A DNA stretch of 64,000 nt from an uncultured Aquimarina sp. (GCA_947495425.1 CANLYR010000004.1:62001-126000); one strand, 5' to 3'. Shown: positions 1-9,812, numbered from the stretch's first letter. Translations and numbers: made by a program. Notes: generated from the sequence alone by a model not told the origin.

Positions 1-77
1 ATGAAACCTATAAAAAACGAGGGCTGAAGCGAAGACTTTCTGAAGGTATTGCAAGATTTTTTAGTCCTTTGTTGTAG
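1..77 (+). CDS. C-terminal end of a gene cut by the window edge, possibly cardiolipin synthase
   Basis: The frame starting at base 3 is open from the window edge to a TAG at 75-77. It encodes 24 residues rich in Arg and Lys that end in RFFSPLL. A basic tail finishing in an SPLL-like motif is what I remember at the C-terminus of phospholipase-D-type cardiolipin synthases. The catalytic HKD motifs lie outside the window, so the product is a guess. The short ATG-initiated frame at base 1 (eight codons) is probably incidental. Confidence 0.4.
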   Translation, partial: ETYKKRGLKRRLSEGIARFFSPLL

Positions 78-151
78 AAAATCTAATCTTCTAATACATA
101 TTTTAGTAGGAAATATTTAGTATATTTAATCTACTCTTTAATATATCGTAA

Positions 152-991
152 GTGAAACAGATTTTGATCCCTATTGATTTTTCAGAAAATTCAAATAACG
201 CATTGCACTATGCCAAAATCCTTCTACATTCTGAAGAATGTAAATTTTATTTATTGAACGTATACATAAGCAATCCTTCTAGTTTATTAAGTAAAGATTA
301 CAGTGATTCAGTTCTAACCGAGATGTCTGATGAATCTGAAAAAAACCTCAGTCTTTTACTACATAAAATTAATAAAGAAAATCAAAATTTAAATCACACT
401 TTTGAAATAGTCTCTAAAGCAAACACATTAATTAAAGCGATTAAGCATATACTGGTTACCAAAAAAATTGATTTAATTGTCATGGGAACTAAAGGGGCAA
501 ATGGTTCTAGAGAAGTATTTTTGGGAAGTAATGCTGTAAAAGTTATTAATGGAGTTGATAAATGCCCGATTTTAGTTGTACCGCAAAATTATACACCTAA
601 AAAACCTTCTCTTATTTCATTTTCTACCAACTTCAAAAGAACTTTCTTTAAAGAAGAATTAGATCCTCTCATTCACATTGCTATATTGAATCATTCAAAA
701 ATTAATATTGCCAGGATCATGCTGGAAGAATATTTAAACGATACTCAAAAATTGAACAAGGAAGCACTTAAAAATTTATTCAAAAATTTGGATTATCTTT
801 TTTGCAAGATCGATGTTGAAACTTCAGAAACTAATGCTTTGAAATCTTTTGCCACTCAAACAGAAAGTGATTTAATTGCTTTGGTACACCATAAACATAG
901 TTTTTTTCAAAAACTAATGGAAGAAGATGTGGTAGATAAATTAACATTTAATAGCCCGCTGCCAATATTAATATTATCTGAATTAAATTAA
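152..991 (+). CDS. Universal stress protein, tandem UspA domains
   Basis: This cytoplasmic stress-response protein (279 aa) has two Usp folds. The first domain begins at the N-terminus with KQILIPIDFSENS and ends near residue 145 with the nucleotide-binding signature G-x2-G-x9-GS (GTKG at about residue 112, then LGS). ATP binding is therefore expected in domain 1. The second domain (about 150-279) is degenerate and lacks that signature, which is common in two-domain Bacteroidota UspA proteins. The start is GTG at 152; no ATG lies upstream in frame, and the N-terminal beta strand would be lost with a later start. The next clear gene on this strand is a TrkH-type potassium transporter about 300 bases downstream. 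Usp proteins and potassium or ion transporters are often neighbours in bacteria, which suggests osmotic or energy stress. Confidence 0.9.
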   Translation: MKQILIPIDFSENSNNALHYAKILLHSEECKFYLLNVYISNPSSLLSKDYSDSVLTEMSDESEKNLSLLLHKINKENQNLNHTFEIVSKANTLIKAIKHILVTKKIDLIVMGTKGANGSREVFLGSNAVKVINGVDKCPILVVPQNYTPKKPSLISFSTNFKRTFFKEELDPLIHIAILNHSKINIARIMLEEYLNDTQKLNKEALKNLFKNLDYLFCKIDVETSETNALKSFATQTESDLIALVHHKHSFFQKLMEEDVVDKLTFNSPLPILILSELN

Positions 992-1153
992 AAGAAAATA
1001 CTACATGAGATTATTTTAATTTTAAACTGTTTCTCAATTTTAAGCCAGCAATTTAAATTGTAAATTTGAGAACTAATTTTATAGTGTATTGATTGAATAT
1101 ACAAGCTAGTTTATAATTACGGAATGAATTTTATATACAAGGTTGGTGCACTA

Positions 1154-1276
1154 ATGAACTATAAGAAATTAAAAATGAATGGCTTCGTACTATCAGCTGG
1201 AGTTGTAATCATGTATTATTACCTGTTCTTTCAAAAAATACTAGATTTAATTTCAATTGAACGCAATCTATTTTGA
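1154..1276 (+). CDS. Possible small single-span membrane protein (40 aa)
   Basis: An ATG at 1154 opens a 40-codon frame ending in TGA at 1276. The peptide starts with a basic stretch (MNYKKLKMNG), continues with a hydrophobic run of about 17 residues (residues 11-27, rich in V, L, Y and F), and ends amphipathically. This is the layout of a one-pass membrane peptide. It ends 14 bases before the ATG of trkH, so it could be an accessory subunit in the manner of KdpF, or a translated leader. I recognise no family. The alternative is chance openness in AT-rich DNA; no clear ribosome binding site is visible, as is usual in this phylum. Confidence 0.35.
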   Translation: MNYKKLKMNGFVLSAGVVIMYYYLFFQKILDLISIERNLF

Positions 1277-1290
1277 TGAAAAAAAAGTAA

Positions 1291-2640
1291 ATGAAAAACA
1301 ATTTTTACGATCGCATATCTCGTTGGTATAGAAAATTTAAGGTAAGTAAATCCCCTCAAATGAATTTAGTCTGGGGATTTTTTGTGTATACCCTGGTGGG
1401 CTTTGGACTTTTATCCATCCCTATATTTCATAAAGTTGATATTAATGTTCTAGATAATCTTTTTATTGCGACTTCAGCAATTTCTACGACAGGATTAGTC
1501 ACCATTAGTGTTTTTGATTCTTATACCTTATTTGGACAACTTATCATTGTATTTCTTTTTCAAATTGGTGGGATTGGTTACATGACTTTAACCACTTATT
1601 ATTTACTTTTTACCACCAATAAAATTACACATTGGCATAGTAAGTTAATTGGAGCTGCCTTTACATTACCTCAAACTATAAAAATTAAAGATTTTATTAA
1701 AAGTGTTATCATTTTTACTATTGTAATGGAATTATTAGGTGCAATAGCATTTTTTATTGCATTTTCAAATACAGGAATGGAAAATTCTCAAGCGATATGG
1801 TTTTCAATTTTTCATAGTGTTTCGGCATTTTGCACGGCTGGCTTTGGATTATTTAACGATAGTTTTGTTGGATATCAGGATAATGTACTAATAAATACCA
1901 TAATATCTGTGTTGGCTATTGCCGGCTCACTCGGGTTTATCGTTATTACTGACTTATGGTATAGAATTACAGGGAAATCAAAAAGTGTTTCTTTTACCAC
2001 CAAAATAATCGTGTATGGTTTTTTAATGCTATTATCCTTAGGAACCTTGTTGATATATACGACATCACCGCTCATCAACCAGGGTTCTCATACACTTATG
2101 ACTTCTTTTTTTCAAACAATGACAGCGATGACAACCGTTGGCTTTAATACCGTTCCTACAGGAGAACTTACACTACCCCTTTTACTATTGGTCATATTTC
2201 TAATGTATATTGGTGCTTCACCATCAGGTACCGCAGGCGGATTGAAAATTACTACCTTAACTGCTATGTTATCCGTATTGAAAAGCAGACTTTTTGGTCA
2301 GAAAAAAATCACCTTCTTACGCAAGGCCATACCATTTGAAAGATTATACGTCGCAACCTCAACCTTTATGCTATACACGAGCCTCATATTCTTATTTTCG
2401 TTCCTGCTTTCCTACAGTGAAGATTTTGAATTCGATCAAATCCTTTTTGAAGTAGCATCATCTCTGGGAACCGTTGGATTAAGTACTGGCATCACTGGTA
2501 ATCTAACCTGGGTTGGTAAATTACTAATTATCATTCTAATGTTTGTAGGACGAGTTGGTGTTCTAACATTTGGTTTCGCACTACTAGAAAAAAAGCAAAA
2601 AACAATAGAAGATATTATAGATGATGATTTAGCTGTATAA
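1291..2640 (+). CDS. TrkH/KtrB-family potassium transporter
   Basis: This inner-membrane potassium uptake protein (449 aa) has four repeated membrane-pore-membrane units. The four selectivity-filter loops are visible near residues 66 (STTGLVT), 182 (CTAGFGLFN), 281 (TTVGFNTVP) and 394 (GTVGLSTG), each with the conserved glycine that lines the pore. The length of about 450 aa and the simple topology resemble KtrB more than the longer enteric TrkH. The partner gating subunit (KtrA/TrkA, with a Rossmann RCK domain) is not adjacent or elsewhere in this window, so it must be encoded elsewhere or be absent. The stop is 10 bases from the stop of the convergent DUF6268-like gene. Confidence 0.92.
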   Translation: MKNNFYDRISRWYRKFKVSKSPQMNLVWGFFVYTLVGFGLLSIPIFHKVDINVLDNLFIATSAISTTGLVTISVFDSYTLFGQLIIVFLFQIGGIGYMTLTTYYLLFTTNKITHWHSKLIGAAFTLPQTIKIKDFIKSVIIFTIVMELLGAIAFFIAFSNTGMENSQAIWFSIFHSVSAFCTAGFGLFNDSFVGYQDNVLINTIISVLAIAGSLGFIVITDLWYRITGKSKSVSFTTKIIVYGFLMLLSLGTLLIYTTSPLINQGSHTLMTSFFQTMTAMTTVGFNTVPTGELTLPLLLLVIFLMYIGASPSGTAGGLKITTLTAMLSVLKSRLFGQKKITFLRKAIPFERLYVATSTFMLYTSLIFLFSFLLSYSEDFEFDQILFEVASSLGTVGLSTGITGNLTWVGKLLIIILMFVGRVGVLTFGFALLEKKQKTIEDIIDDDLAV

Positions 2641-2650
2641 TAAAAGAAGT

Positions 2651-3556
2651 TTAAATCTTGAATTTCAAGCCTGCACGAATATATGAACTGTTTTTATCAT
2701 TTATGGTGAGTACATTTTCCTGATCATCATCACGCAAGCGAATATCATTCAAAAGCGTGTATCCAACATAGGTATAAAATACTAGGTGTTTTGTAAATAA
2801 ATGTTCATAGCCTAGTCCTGCAAGAGCGATAGTCATTGATATGTTGTTTGCAACTCTATCATCCTGAGGTTGTGTATCAGAAGCTACTAATCTGTTATTC
2901 TGAAGATTTGCAAAAAAACCGTCTAAAGTAGCGAATCCTTGTAGACTGTTTTTATCATTGATCATGTATTTAATATTTGTTTTAGGAACTCCGGCAGAAA
3001 ATGACCACGAAGGATGAAACTTTTTATAATAATTTATAATTGGTAATGGAAAAGGTCTACCCGCAGTAGTCGAATATTGCAAACCAAAAATTAATCGCCA
3101 AGGCTTTTTACCTACGACTTTACTTTTATCTTTTATAAAAATTACTGCTCCAGAATATAATAAATCATCGTTTATAAGTTTACTTCTTTCAAAATTAGAA
3201 GCAGCCATGGCTCCAGATCTTATAGCAAAACGCCAATCATTTTTAAGTTTAAATGTATATCCCAATGTTAATTCTATAGACCTAAGCCTATCAAACCCAT
3301 CAACATCAAACGAAGTAATATCTTCATAATCAAAATTTACACCTCTATAATCTATTCCGGTAACTAGATAACTTCCTTTATCATTAAGTTTGATTGGAAA
3401 ATTGATCAAAGACCGAAATCGCTTAAATGAATTATCACTTCCACGCTGTGGAAAATAAGTATATTCTATCCTAGCAATATCCGCGAGTTGACCACGGATA
3501 GTCGTCACAGATATCATCATTAAAAACAACAAAACACAGCGATTAAAGTAAAACAT
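2651..3556 (-). CDS. Putative outer-membrane beta-barrel protein (DUF6268-like)
   Basis: The 301-aa protein has an N-terminal signal peptide (hydrophobic residues about 7-20, ending TTIRGQ). The rest is alternating polar and hydrophobic beta strands with aromatic girdles, ending in a strand with C-terminal GLKFKI, typical of outer-membrane barrels. The pattern (early RIEYTYFPQ, a central GLQYSTTAGRPFPLPI, late AGLGYEHLF) matches my memory of DUF6268. Function is unknown. It lies 59 bases downstream of the PAP2-type phosphatase on the same strand, so the two may be co-transcribed. Confidence 0.65.
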   Translation of the reverse strand: MFYFNRCVLLFLMMISVTTIRGQLADIARIEYTYFPQRGSDNSFKRFRSLINFPIKLNDKGSYLVTGIDYRGVNFDYEDITSFDVDGFDRLRSIELTLGYTFKLKNDWRFAIRSGAMAASNFERSKLINDDLLYSGAVIFIKDKSKVVGKKPWRLIFGLQYSTTAGRPFPLPIINYYKKFHPSWSFSAGVPKTNIKYMINDKNSLQGFATLDGFFANLQNNRLVASDTQPQDDRVANNISMTIALAGLGYEHLFTKHLVFYTYVGYTLLNDIRLRDDDQENVLTINDKNSSYIRAGLKFKI

Positions 3557-3615
3557 AATATAATATTAAGATTAAAGATTTGGGTTTAAACTAGACATAT
3601 CAGCATATTATAAAT

Positions 3616-4434
3616 TTAAAAACGATACGATAAAAATAATGATTGTTGTCCATCAAAACCGATTCCGGCAGAGACTTTTAGATTACTATCCTTCTTTTTG
3701 TGTAATTGTGGAACTAAAATTCCTGCTGCAGCACCCAAACCGTATCCAAGAAGTACATCGGTAAGAAAGTGATTTCCAGATTTGATCCTAAAATAACCTA
3801 CAGTAGCAGGTATAGCGGCAGCACCTGCCCATATATATGGCTTGGCTTTTGAGTCTGGAAAAAAATCGTTAAACACTTTGGCTGCAAAAAAAGTAGCCGC
3901 TGCAGACGCAGCAACATGTCCACTATAAAATGATCTTTGATTATCATTGTCTAAACGCTCATCTATTTCTAAGGTTGTATCATATACTAGTGGGCGACTT
4001 CTTTCGACCATTCCGGCAGTAATGGTAAAAAGAGCAGCAGTAGTAGCCATAGTTTCTACAAACATAACTGATAATTGACCTGCATTATTACGTGTTTCTT
4101 TATTCAATAAAAATAGAAAAGGAGTTGCAAAAGAACCATAAAAAGGGATATCACTAATCTTACTAGCACTTTCTGATCGATAACCGGCAGCCCATCGATC
4201 AATGCTATTAATATCATCTTCATTAAGTTCTGACAATTTTTCCATGGTAAGATCATCTTTGTTGATTACGGAAATTAAACCATAAGCACTCAGCCCCATG
4301 CTACCAGTTATCCAGGCTGCATCAGTCCAGAAATCGGTATGGTAAGGTGATGTCGAAGCTTCTTGCGCTTTAGAAATCATAGTTGTAGAAAGTGCAAGGC
4401 ATAACAATACTATTTTAAAAAAAGGGTTTTTCAT
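3616..4434 (-). CDS. PAP2-superfamily phosphatase, exported
   Basis: This is a type-2 phosphatidic-acid-phosphatase-like acid phosphatase (272 aa). The N-terminus is a signal peptide ending near SKAQ. The three PAP2 motifs are present: RSRPL near residue 145, YSGHV near 172 (in place of the usual PSGH) and R-x5-H-x3-D in RIKSGNHFLTD near 220. The His residues of motifs 2 and 3 are the expected nucleophile and acid. Likely substrates are undecaprenyl pyrophosphate, phosphatidylglycerophosphate or another lipid phosphate at the envelope; the sequence does not decide which. The next gene downstream is the DUF6268-like barrel. Confidence 0.88.
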   Translation of the reverse strand: MKNPFFKIVLLCLALSTTMISKAQEASTSPYHTDFWTDAAWITGSMGLSAYGLISVINKDDLTMEKLSELNEDDINSIDRWAAGYRSESASKISDIPFYGSFATPFLFLLNKETRNNAGQLSVMFVETMATTAALFTITAGMVERSRPLVYDTTLEIDERLDNDNQRSFYSGHVAASAAATFFAAKVFNDFFPDSKAKPYIWAGAAAIPATVGYFRIKSGNHFLTDVLLGYGLGAAAGILVPQLHKKKDSNLKVSAGIGFDGQQSLFLSYRF

Positions 4435-4556
4435 TTCGTTCAGTTTATCAATTAATAAAGTTCATTCAGCACCCACGTCATCCATTAGCGGGGTATGATC
4501 ATAAATATGTTTGTTTTTCGAGTTTACTCTTATGTAATGGAATCCTGTACCAAAAA

Positions 4557-7500
4557 TTAAAGTTTAAAAGCAAAGGCAAAAGTAAATCTCGCACCGTCTT
4601 CCCCTGCAAATAAATTAAAAGTTCCACTCATTGCGTTGGCACTATTTATCCAAAATCCACCACCATAATTACTATGCCAAATATCAGAAGTATCATTATC
4701 AGCAATCCAAACTCTACCGGTATCGGCTCCTGCAAATATTCCTATTTGTAATGGCAAGACTCTTGTTTTGAAAGATTCGAAACTGTATCGAACATCTGCA
4801 CTACCCGCTAGTGAAGATTGTCCTGTAAAACGCTCTGTTCTGTATCCTCTTAATAAATTTTCATCTCCTAATTGTGCAGCTTGATAAAATTCATAGCGTT
4901 CGCCTATATTAAATTGCCCCTGCGCTGCGGTTTTTAAAACAAGCTTACGATTGCGGGTTAATGCATTATAAAAGCCTAAATGTGGCTTTACATATCCAAA
5001 AGTCCTCTCGGTATCATCGATATTCATTCTTCCGCCCACATTTAGCTCTAGCTTCATACCCCTGGTTGGGTTTACAACAACGTCATAACTTTCATATCGA
5101 TATGTAGCATCTAAACCTCCAAACCATTTGCGATCAAAAGCTTCGGGATCCTGCAGATTGGCTTCCTGAGTTATAAAGCGATCGGGAGTATCATCTACTT
5201 CGATACCTTCTATAGAACCTTTGTATTCAAAATAACTACCTAAACGCCCATTCTTCACTGCCCCAAGGGATGCTGCATATGTGCTCAATTTCACTCTGTT
5301 ATAATCAAAATCCAATTCATCTTGATTATTCTCGGTCTCGTTTCCAAAACCAAAAAAGTTTGCAGCAAAATTCGGACTGGTGTATCGCGCACCAACCAAT
5401 AGATTATAATTGCCTAGTATCCCTGCAAACTCCCCACGATACCCCAAATCAAAACCTTGAGTAGCAAAGTAATATCCACCCGAAATACTATGACTGCTTG
5501 AAAAAGGATTGCGATGAAAACCATTGATTGTATACACGGCCATCGGCCCAATACGAACTCCATCATCTGGATTAAAGCCAATAACGGGTAGCACAGACGA
5601 GGTGGTTAATACATCTTCATTTTTGTCAAAACTATTAATCTGATAGTTATCTGTAAGCCTAATTTTTGCTCCTCCCTTTTTTTCTATAGTGTTTGGTTTA
5701 CTTTTGTGATCATAAACTGCAATTTTGCGTCCTTTTTCAAATCTGTAAATATCATTATTTTGACCTCCGATAATATTAATCCTGATTGGGTTATCAACCG
5801 TTCCACTTGATTCAAATACATCGTCATCATCCAATCCATAAATCCAGATTTCTTTGGTAACTTTTTTATCAAAGGTCTTATCACTTACTATAGCTCCCTT
5901 TTCTCCATCTTTAATTCTAGAAACTGTTATTCTTGTTTTGCCCTTTTTCATACGCTCAATATGAATAAGATCATCTTTGTCTGTCCCCGTAACAATAGCT
6001 AAGCTGGTGAGATAATTATAGTATCGCTCTGCTATATCCACAATATTTTGTCGCCTTCCTTTTAAATTCTTCTTGATTGCATCCAAATCTTCTCCTCTTG
6101 ATTCTGAAGGAATATTTTGAAAGGCACTTTCTATGGCTTGATCTGTGAGGTTTTCTTGTAAAAATTTTGCTTGCTCTGCCCAAGCTTCTCTTCCACTATT
6201 TCTAATTAGTGTACGATCTAATCTGGTTGCAGATACATTGATCCACTTTATATCTTTTAATTCTTCATCGTAGACTTGAAACTGATTTGCAAATCCTATA
6301 AGACCTCTCAAAGTTCCCAAGAATCCTCCATCAAAATTAGAGAACGCCTGATCTCGATCACGAGGAATAGGTTTGAAAATATGATCTCCATTTTCTAATT
6401 TATATTCAGACCACCGCCATTGATCCTGATGTCGATCCCAATCGCCAATCAACATATCAAATAGTCTGGCTCGTATATAAGCAGATTCATCAATCTTATA
6501 TTTTTCATCTCTACGCAATCTTTCGTACACATCAGAGGTACTTTCGATATCGTCGGGTTTGCCAAAAGAAACAAGATTTTTATGATTCTCTTCTGGTCGT
6601 TCTTCAATCATATATAATTCATCACCGTGTTCGCTATTGTATTTTCCTAATGCTTGTTGTTTAGGTACGTAATACACTTTTGGATTGGTGTGAAAAATAC
6701 CAACGGCATTAGACAATTCTGGAATGACTGTAAATACATAAGGGTGTGCTGCGGTATAAAAATCGAGCAAAATATCTTCTGAAATCGTATTTTCAAGGGA
6801 TTCTTCTACATAATTATCTTGAAAAACAACAGATTGCAAGAATTTGACACCACTTTTTTTCAAAGCACGCATATTATATTGTCTCCCATCTTTTGTTTTC
6901 AATCGTAGCGAGCGGGTTTGATGCCCACCCCCTTTTCTAACGACTTCTAAACCTCCATACAGGGTATCTAGCAGTGCGACTTTAGCCTGAATTTTTTTTC
7001 CGTATAAATCTCTGTAGTGGTCACCCCATATACTTTCATAAAATTCTGTTCGATCGGTATCCTCTTTTTCATATACCGAAGCTGCTACAGTTTGCTGTAT
7101 TACTTCTGGTATTGTTGTAAGATCATACTCCGGCGTTTCTGTATAAATTTCTTTTCTAAATAATAATGTAGGAGTATTGTTATCACTGCCGTAATACGAT
7201 GCCCACACAGCGCCATCTTTATAAATATCTAATCTTACAAAACCTTGACCTCCATAGGCAAAAAGTCCATCATTGCTTAAAGTTGCATAAGAATTTTTAG
7301 CACCTGCTCCAGATACGATTTGTTTGATTCCCTCGTGTTCTATATATTGTAGAGAGTGTTCATGACCTGAAGCAAAAATAATTCGATTTGACCCTTTGGC
7401 GAGTGTTTCTAGTCTTCGAACTAAGGATTTGTATTGTTTATTCTGGTTGTCCTGAGTAGATATTGCCCCAGCCGTACGAATTTGCATAGCCAGTGATCCC

Positions 7501-8267
7501 AAAACAGGTAATGGTAATTTCTTCTGTGATGGATAAAGATGCTTTACAGGCGCATATTTACCACCATGCACTCCATTCGTATATAAAGGATGATGTAGAG
7601 CAAAAAGAATTGTTTTATCCTGATTTTTCTTAAGCTCACTTTCAACTTCAAGAAACATTGCTTCTCTGGTTTTAATTTCTGGACAGTTGTCATTTATCGT
7701 TGGATGTTTATCCCAATCTTCTAGATACCATTGTGAGTCTAGAATAATAAGCTGAATGTTATCTGTGATGTCTATACTCTCTAAAGCACAGCCCTTTGAG
7801 GGTTTAAATACTTTCTTATCTTTTAATTTCTTTTCGAAGTATTTTTCTTCACGCTCCAAACCTTTCAGCCCTTCGTTATACCAATCATGATTTCCCGGTA
7901 TAAAATATACTTGTCCGTCAAAATTTTTTACGGCGTCTATCTGTGCATCTAATCTATGCTCTGCTATTTTTCGATCTTTTTCATCTTCTTCTGGCATCCC
8001 GTCCGGATAAATATTATCGCCAAGAAAAATGGTATAGTTCCCTTTTTGTTTATGCTCCTCCAGATATTTTTCTAATGCTAATAGTGCTGGGGTACTTTTG
8101 CCTGGTTTTGCATATCCAGCATCACCAATTAGATAAAATGTTTTTTCTATTTCGTTTCCTTTTGGCGCTATAGATTCATCAAAAGGTGTTCTGTATTTTG
8201 GTTCATAGAGCGCACAACCTGAAACTAAACCAATGAGTATGGTAAGTGCTATATATCTGTAATTCAT
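4557..8267 (-). CDS. Lipoprotein with calcineurin-like phosphoesterase domain fused to an outer-membrane beta-barrel
   Basis: The 1236-aa protein begins with a lipoprotein signal (hydrophobic ILIGLVSGC, lipobox Cys near residue 18). Residues about 40-400 are a metallophosphoesterase with motifs GDAGY, GDNIYPDG, GNHDW, HHPLY and GHEHS. Residues about 830-1236 are a BamA/D15-like barrel. The central block contains GDWDRHQDQWRW (about 605) and PRDRDQAF (about 637), which look like kinase-fold catalytic and metal loops; that reading is my inference. I chose the ATG at 8267 over the upstream one at 8324 because it places the lipoprotein signal at the N-terminus and avoids a 44-base overlap with the preceding gene. 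It is the last gene of an operon with the GH3 and HD/PycTM genes. The natural substrate is unknown. Confidence 0.85.
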   Translation of the reverse strand: MNYRYIALTILIGLVSGCALYEPKYRTPFDESIAPKGNEIEKTFYLIGDAGYAKPGKSTPALLALEKYLEEHKQKGNYTIFLGDNIYPDGMPEEDEKDRKIAEHRLDAQIDAVKNFDGQVYFIPGNHDWYNEGLKGLEREEKYFEKKLKDKKVFKPSKGCALESIDITDNIQLIILDSQWYLEDWDKHPTINDNCPEIKTREAMFLEVESELKKNQDKTILFALHHPLYTNGVHGGKYAPVKHLYPSQKKLPLPVLGSLAMQIRTAGAISTQDNQNKQYKSLVRRLETLAKGSNRIIFASGHEHSLQYIEHEGIKQIVSGAGAKNSYATLSNDGLFAYGGQGFVRLDIYKDGAVWASYYGSDNNTPTLLFRKEIYTETPEYDLTTIPEVIQQTVAASVYEKEDTDRTEFYESIWGDHYRDLYGKKIQAKVALLDTLYGGLEVVRKGGGHQTRSLRLKTKDGRQYNMRALKKSGVKFLQSVVFQDNYVEESLENTISEDILLDFYTAAHPYVFTVIPELSNAVGIFHTNPKVYYVPKQQALGKYNSEHGDELYMIEERPEENHKNLVSFGKPDDIESTSDVYERLRRDEKYKIDESAYIRARLFDMLIGDWDRHQDQWRWSEYKLENGDHIFKPIPRDRDQAFSNFDGGFLGTLRGLIGFANQFQVYDEELKDIKWINVSATRLDRTLIRNSGREAWAEQAKFLQENLTDQAIESAFQNIPSESRGEDLDAIKKNLKGRRQNIVDIAERYYNYLTSLAIVTGTDKDDLIHIERMKKGKTRITVSRIKDGEKGAIVSDKTFDKKVTKEIWIYGLDDDDVFESSGTVDNPIRINIIGGQNNDIYRFEKGRKIAVYDHKSKPNTIEKKGGAKIRLTDNYQINSFDKNEDVLTTSSVLPVIGFNPDDGVRIGPMAVYTINGFHRNPFSSSHSISGGYYFATQGFDLGYRGEFAGILGNYNLLVGARYTSPNFAANFFGFGNETENNQDELDFDYNRVKLSTYAASLGAVKNGRLGSYFEYKGSIEGIEVDDTPDRFITQEANLQDPEAFDRKWFGGLDATYRYESYDVVVNPTRGMKLELNVGGRMNIDDTERTFGYVKPHLGFYNALTRNRKLVLKTAAQGQFNIGERYEFYQAAQLGDENLLRGYRTERFTGQSSLAGSADVRYSFESFKTRVLPLQIGIFAGADTGRVWIADNDTSDIWHSNYGGGFWINSANAMSGTFNLFAGEDGARFTFAFAFKL

Positions 8268-8280
8268 GTATCGATCGTTT

Positions 8281-9810
8281 TTATTTTGAAATATTTTCTG
8301 AAACAAAAGCTTCCCATTCTGCAAACTTTTCTTCAGACATTACGCGTTCCATTTTTACTTGCCCACCTTTTTTCTTTTGTGCTCCACTCCATTCTGAAAA
8401 AACTGATGATGGAATAGCAGTCACCTTTATTCCTTTTAATGCTTTGCTTCTGGCAACTTTATAGTTTTTATTCGCTTTCTCAAGCACCTCATCCAGCGTT
8501 TCTGCCAAGACCTCATTTTCTACAGAAGTTTCTGTACCCAAATACCAATGATGATGGAACTCATCATTAATTCGAGTAGCTGCCAGTGTAAATTCTGGAA
8601 CTTCAATATCAAATTTTTCTTCTAATTGTCGTAATGCTGCATTCATTTTATTTACCGATAATTGCGAGCCTACAACATTTAGAAAAAACTTGGTACGCCC
8701 TGTAATTCTAATTTCTGCCCTGGCTACATCGGTAAATTCTATCGTATCCCCTATAATATATCGCCATGCACCAGAAACCGTACTCATTAATAATACATAA
8801 TCCTGATCGGTTTCTACTTCTGCTAATGTAATCGAAGGTGCATCTTGTTGTAAAGAACCATCTTGGTTAATATATTCAGGTTGAAAGGGAACAAATTCGA
8901 AATATATTCCGTTATCTGTTATCAGCTTCATCGCATCAGTTTCGGGACGCTCCTGATACGCAATAAAACCTTCTGAAGCAAGATAGGTATCAATTACTGT
9001 GACTGGGCGTTTTAATAAGCTATTAAAGCTTTTTTCATAAGGTGCAAAAGCTACGCCGCCAGAGGTATATACTTGTAAGTTTGGCCAGATATCATGTATG
9101 GTTTCTGCATCGTGATGGTCAATAACCTGCTGAAGCATTAGCTCCATCCAGGATGGGATACCACTTAATGCTCCTATATCCCAATCTTTTGCTTTTTCTG
9201 CGATACGCTGAACTCTTTTGTCCCAATCATCAATTTTTGCGATATCGCGACCAGGTTTGTAATATCCTTCGAACCAAAAAGGAATATTACTAGCACTAAT
9301 ACCGCTAATCTCACCCTCGAGATGTCCATCTTTTTCCTGTAAATCGGTAGAACTACCCAACATCATGATTTCTTTTTCAAAGAATTCTGCGGGTAAGTCA
9401 AAATTAGACAGGGCCTCTACTTGCTTAATTCCTGCACTACGAATTGCTTCTATCATATCGTTGGTCACCGGAATACGCTTGCTCTTTTTTCCGGTCGTAC
9501 CCGAACTTAATGCAAAATAATCTGGACTTCCCGGCCATGTAATATTTTCTTCTCCATCTATGACTTTATCCCACCATTGCGCTTTTAACTGATGATAATC
9601 GAAATAAGGCACTTTATCTGCATACGTTTTTTGTATATTTCTTGATTGGAGAATTTCATCAAAACTGTGTGCTTTACCAAAAGCAGTATCAGAGGCTGTT
9701 GTTAATAACATTTCTAATACCTTTTGCTGTGCTTCTATATGATTAGGTTCTGATGTAAATGCTCCTTTTAGCTCGATCGCCCCTTTTATTATTGATCCTA
9801 TAATTGCCAT
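8281..9810 (-). CDS. GH3-family (auxin-responsive-promoter-type) acyl-adenylating enzyme
   Basis: This 509-aa protein belongs to the GH3 branch of the ANL adenylate-forming enzymes, which in plants conjugate acyl acids to amino acids. The ATP-binding P-loop-like motif SSGTTGKKSKRIPVT is seen near residues 98-112, and a second nucleotide-contact region (YLASEG, then YEFV-like and GDTIEF) follows at about 270-360. Bacterial members are widespread in Bacteroidota but their acyl substrate and acceptor are unknown. The start is only 2 bases after the stop of the HD/PycTM gene and its stop is 13 bases before the phosphoesterase-barrel gene, so the three are almost certainly one transcript. Confidence 0.88.
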   Translation of the reverse strand: MAIIGSIIKGAIELKGAFTSEPNHIEAQQKVLEMLLTTASDTAFGKAHSFDEILQSRNIQKTYADKVPYFDYHQLKAQWWDKVIDGEENITWPGSPDYFALSSGTTGKKSKRIPVTNDMIEAIRSAGIKQVEALSNFDLPAEFFEKEIMMLGSSTDLQEKDGHLEGEISGISASNIPFWFEGYYKPGRDIAKIDDWDKRVQRIAEKAKDWDIGALSGIPSWMELMLQQVIDHHDAETIHDIWPNLQVYTSGGVAFAPYEKSFNSLLKRPVTVIDTYLASEGFIAYQERPETDAMKLITDNGIYFEFVPFQPEYINQDGSLQQDAPSITLAEVETDQDYVLLMSTVSGAWRYIIGDTIEFTDVARAEIRITGRTKFFLNVVGSQLSVNKMNAALRQLEEKFDIEVPEFTLAATRINDEFHHHWYLGTETSVENEVLAETLDEVLEKANKNYKVARSKALKGIKVTAIPSSVFSEWSGAQKKKGGQVKMERVMSEEKFAEWEAFVSENISK

Positions 9811-9812
9811 AG

